Shown one piece after another: positions 61,301-64,000 of a stretch of 64,000 nucleotides of DNA (positions within the stretch are counted from its first letter, which is position 1; every line of letters starts with the position of its first letter). The translations under genes were made by a program, and so were the position numbers. The notes beneath the pieces are model-generated. The model did no database searches. It was given only the letters and a program-made list of their open reading frames with translations, and was not told the DNA's origin. Location of the stretch: NCBI RefSeq assembly GCF_963583255.1, contig NC_084811.1:12046088-12110087 (forward strand). Reading direction: 5' to 3'. The DNA comes from Pyrus communis (lineage: Eukaryota > Streptophyta > Magnoliopsida > Rosales > Rosaceae).

Positions 61301-62285
61301 TTTTGACATAGCTCATCAAGCTTGCTTATACCTTTTTAGCATAAAACGAGCACTACTATACATGTATGCATTAGTTAGGTGTCTCTCTTTTTTCAATGGG
61401 TACATCCTGAAAATTGACCTGTTCCAGTACTAATATACTTATTTTTATCTATACAACTTTTATCAAGGACAACATGTTCAAAAAAATTTTGGTAACTACA
61501 CATCTATTAAGTAATTAATAACCTCCTTATACTAAAATTTGTTTAATTCCAACATTATGATATAGAGATTATACTGTGTATCATTTATTTGTTTTATGTT
61601 CTGCTATAGACAATTGGCTTGGTTGAAATACAAATTCACATATAGTAATAAGCGAACAAAATACAAGAAAGCTGTGTCATGATGTTAATTGTTGATGTTT
61701 TTGCATGGCACAGTGGCGGTAGTAACAAAGCTTAAAAAGCCATCGACTCCCATATGGCCGTCCCGAGAAAGATGATGAATGGCAAAAGGAATGTTAATTA
61801 GGAACGAATAATGTTGAGGAGATATATTTTCGTACCGTATAATTCAAAGTTTTGAAACTTGATTTGGTAACCGCAGCATTACCTATTATTATCTCTTTAG
61901 AGTGCGACAATCACACTAAAAACTATAAACATCATTAGTTCATTCCGAACATAAATCCGGTAAAATACTAGTACGGACTCTTGACACTTCTAAAGCACAC
62001 TGGGATTCTCTCATCACTTGCGTGATTGTTTAATTAGCTAATGCGGACTTTGCGTGTCTTTGGCTCAGTTTCATGTACAAACCCTGCAACAAACAAGCAA
62101 ACTGTTAGGAGACCTTATGTACTACTGATGTTATATGTACTAACATATAGATCTTCTTATATAACTGAGTCTCGCATCGAGCTCATTCATTTGAGAGAAG
62201 TGATCAATAATGCGGTCTGTAAATATTACACAACTTAGTTTTATTGATCTTGGATATATATGCCACATGGATCCCAATCTAAATT
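61300..62285. other. Intergenic, no gene seen
   Basis: AT-rich spacer without recognisable elements. Confidence 0.35.
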
Positions 62286-62289
62286 TCTT

Positions 62290-63075
62290 ATATCAAGATT
62301 TGGATGTTAGGCAATCTGTGTAAAATTGTAGCATGTGAGTTGAAGAGCATATGTTTGTAGTGTGAATTGTTCCAGTTGTCATGCTGATGTTCTGATCCGG
62401 AACCAGCTCAAAGTTCAGGTTCTGAATAAAGATTGCTAGAGCAACAACCGCATCCAGCAGAGCAAACTGATCACCAACACACTTCTGTGGCCCTCCGCTG
62501 AATGGAATGAACCTACAGTAGATAATTTTGTTTAACTATTGGTAAACGAGCTATGTAAATGCAAAGAAAGAAGCCACTGGGGCTCTAGGTTGATTGCTTA
62601 CAATCATGCGTTCTTAAAAAGAATGCCAAGGAGGACAAGTCCAGAGATTATGTAGCCGCTGCAACATCCCGAAACGGGCAACAATTGTAAGTACCAATCC
62701 GTGTTTGTTTCACTAGGTACAGAGCCTTCCAGATCAAATCTTTCAGGTCCAAACTCTTCTGCTCTCTCCCACACCTTGTAAGGAAAAAAACACCCCGAAT
62801 ACGTTTTTAATTTCCATGATTAGAAGGGAAACATATTCTCAAAAATGATTTGAGGGGAAACAAATTCATATTACAGTTTCTGTATTCTTCAGTACTTTAT
62901 ATTCATTATTCCATACATTTTTAATTAACATGTATAGTGCACTGGGTTCAAATTTAACGTAAGATGGTACCTCTGAAGAACGATGGCTATTGTATACTGA
63001 TATCCTGATATCTTGACCATTGACTTTGTAATTTCCAGGGAGCACGTCAGCAACTTGAGCTCTTCTTATCAAAAT
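62290..63075 (-). pseudogene. CYP97C1-like cytochrome P450 fragment (carotenoid epsilon-ring hydroxylase, LUT1-like)
   Basis: Three blocks match the C-terminal part of CYP97C1. Block 1 (62971-63075) reads [18 protein letters not shown] then [11 protein letters not shown] and ends at a GT donor. Block 2 (about 62690-62774) reads [17 protein letters not shown]. Block 3 (from 62512) reads [18 protein letters not shown], the haem-cysteine loop, then [18 protein letters not shown]. The heme loop has GPQKC where the family has GPRKC, and TTGATIHTT has lost one residue. Upstream exons encoding most of the enzyme are absent; LTR-like DNA lies in their place. It is a truncated gene copy, probably not functional. 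Confidence 0.85.
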
Positions 63076-63359
63076 CTAAATAAATTAGTGTAAGATGTGA
63101 GTGTCAAGAAGAATGAGTTCTTGTTCTCGACAAACTAATAGCTCAGTGTATGAGTTATCATGTTGAGGAAATTCCTATCCTATTTGGCTAAGATTAAGAG
63201 TCCTAATAACATGCAATTATATTCAAGAAACCTTATCAAGACTTGACAAGAGTTCAATATCAGTTTGGAATATTCAAGGTATCAGTTAATAGGCCTGATA
63301 TCAAGGGAGTATGGATATATATAGGGAGGTCTCTATGATGAGTCCATATTATACTATAT

Positions 63360-64000
63360 ATTTTACCCTAGTCTTAGTAATAATTTATTGGTTATTATGT
63401 GTGAATTTTGATACTTTGAATTATATTTTTAATGTAGGACATTCGACTTCCTCTACAGAAAAAAGTGATTAAACAGATGAATTTTGGAGTAATTCCAATT
63501 GGAGGATGTTCGTGAGTCTTTCAAGATGATTGTATTAAAGTTTCAGATTTTTCTACTTAGCCGTTTGACCTTGGTGATGAAATAAAGGCCCACAGCTTTT
63601 CCAGATTGACGTTTCTGGACTTTTTGGGTATTTTGGAGGTCAAGAGGCATATTTTGAGGAATTTTCCTTCTGATGATTTGTAGGGAACGACTTCAGCTTT
63701 CAAAAGAGACCTTTTGGAACCAAATTAGAGTTTATTTGGTCAGTCAAAAGTCTGATTTTCTGAGAAATCCAAATTTTAGTTCAAATAGGAAACCTTTTTA
63801 TTTTCTGCTTTATTATTTTAATTATGTTTCCTAGTTTTACTCTAAGACCTTTTAGGGTTTTATTTTCTAGTAGTATAAATAAGGTTTTTTAGCCTTTAGG
63901 TTTTTTTGGTAGGAGAAGACAGGGGAGGGGAGAAAACGCACGCAAACTTTAGAGAGCTTTTGGATTCAAGTTTATTTTCAAGGTGTTTTCTATCCTTGTT
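63360..64000. mobile_element. LTR-like sequence running off the window
   Basis: The style matches plant gypsy LTRs: TTGGAGGTCAAGAGGCATA, TTTTCTAGTAGTATAAATAA (a TATA-like box near 63872) and TAGAGAGCTTTTGGATTCAAG. No coding domain is in view and the boundaries are not determined. Confidence 0.45.

Overview
This is plant nuclear DNA. It has large intron-rich genes with GT-AG splice sites, AT-rich spacers, microsatellites, and many MITEs and LTR retroelements, including the 5S-RNA-bearing TRIM Cassandra. Gene content and several dispersed repeats point to a rosaceous tree, probably the apple/pear group; this assignment is recognition by eye, not a search.

Four intact protein genes, all on the minus strand, can be rebuilt exon by exon with consistent reading phase: a pectinesterase (1034-2940, 420 aa), a tandem-PHD/GNAT chromatin protein of the IDM1-like family (11999-18882, 973 aa), a long NT-C2/coiled-coil protein (27893-34278, 1452 aa) and a nicotinate N-methyltransferase-like class II methyltransferase (49753-56607, 368 aa). 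A fifth functional locus is probably non-coding: a minus-strand IPS1/At4/TPSI1-type phosphate-starvation RNA near 24.7-25.6 kb. It carries the conserved 22-nt miR399 target-mimic motif at 25084-25105 and a PHR1-type P1BS site at 25553-25560.

Layout: 1-5 kb holds the pectinesterase and a MITE-like element. A 34-bp minisatellite lies at 5.1-5.6 kb. From 5.9 to 13.2 kb there is a recent direct duplication of about 3.1 kb that copies the last five exons (the acetyltransferase half) of the PHD/GNAT gene, leaving an orphan 3' half at 7811-8725 downstream of the complete gene. 19.5-20.6 kb holds an intronless broken RPL18 copy between inverted repeats. 20.7-24 kb is retroelement debris, followed by the IPS1-like RNA and then the coiled-coil gene. 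35.6-48.7 kb is a transposon-rich block: a complete Cassandra with target-site duplication, two MITEs, two decayed Ty1/copia elements and a 3.5-kb imperfect palindrome made of two convergent hAT pseudogenes. 49.7-56.6 kb is the methyltransferase gene, whose first intron carries a three-LTR Cassandra array inserted in an AC microsatellite. 56.6-64 kb is mostly MITEs and retroelement remnants, with a 5'-truncated CYP97C1-like fragment at 62.3-63.1 kb.

The genes do not form a pathway. The window is a typical gene island interrupted by mobile DNA. The most notable points are the miR399 decoy RNA, the duplicated catalytic half of a histone-acetyltransferase-like gene, the Cassandra array and the hAT palindrome.
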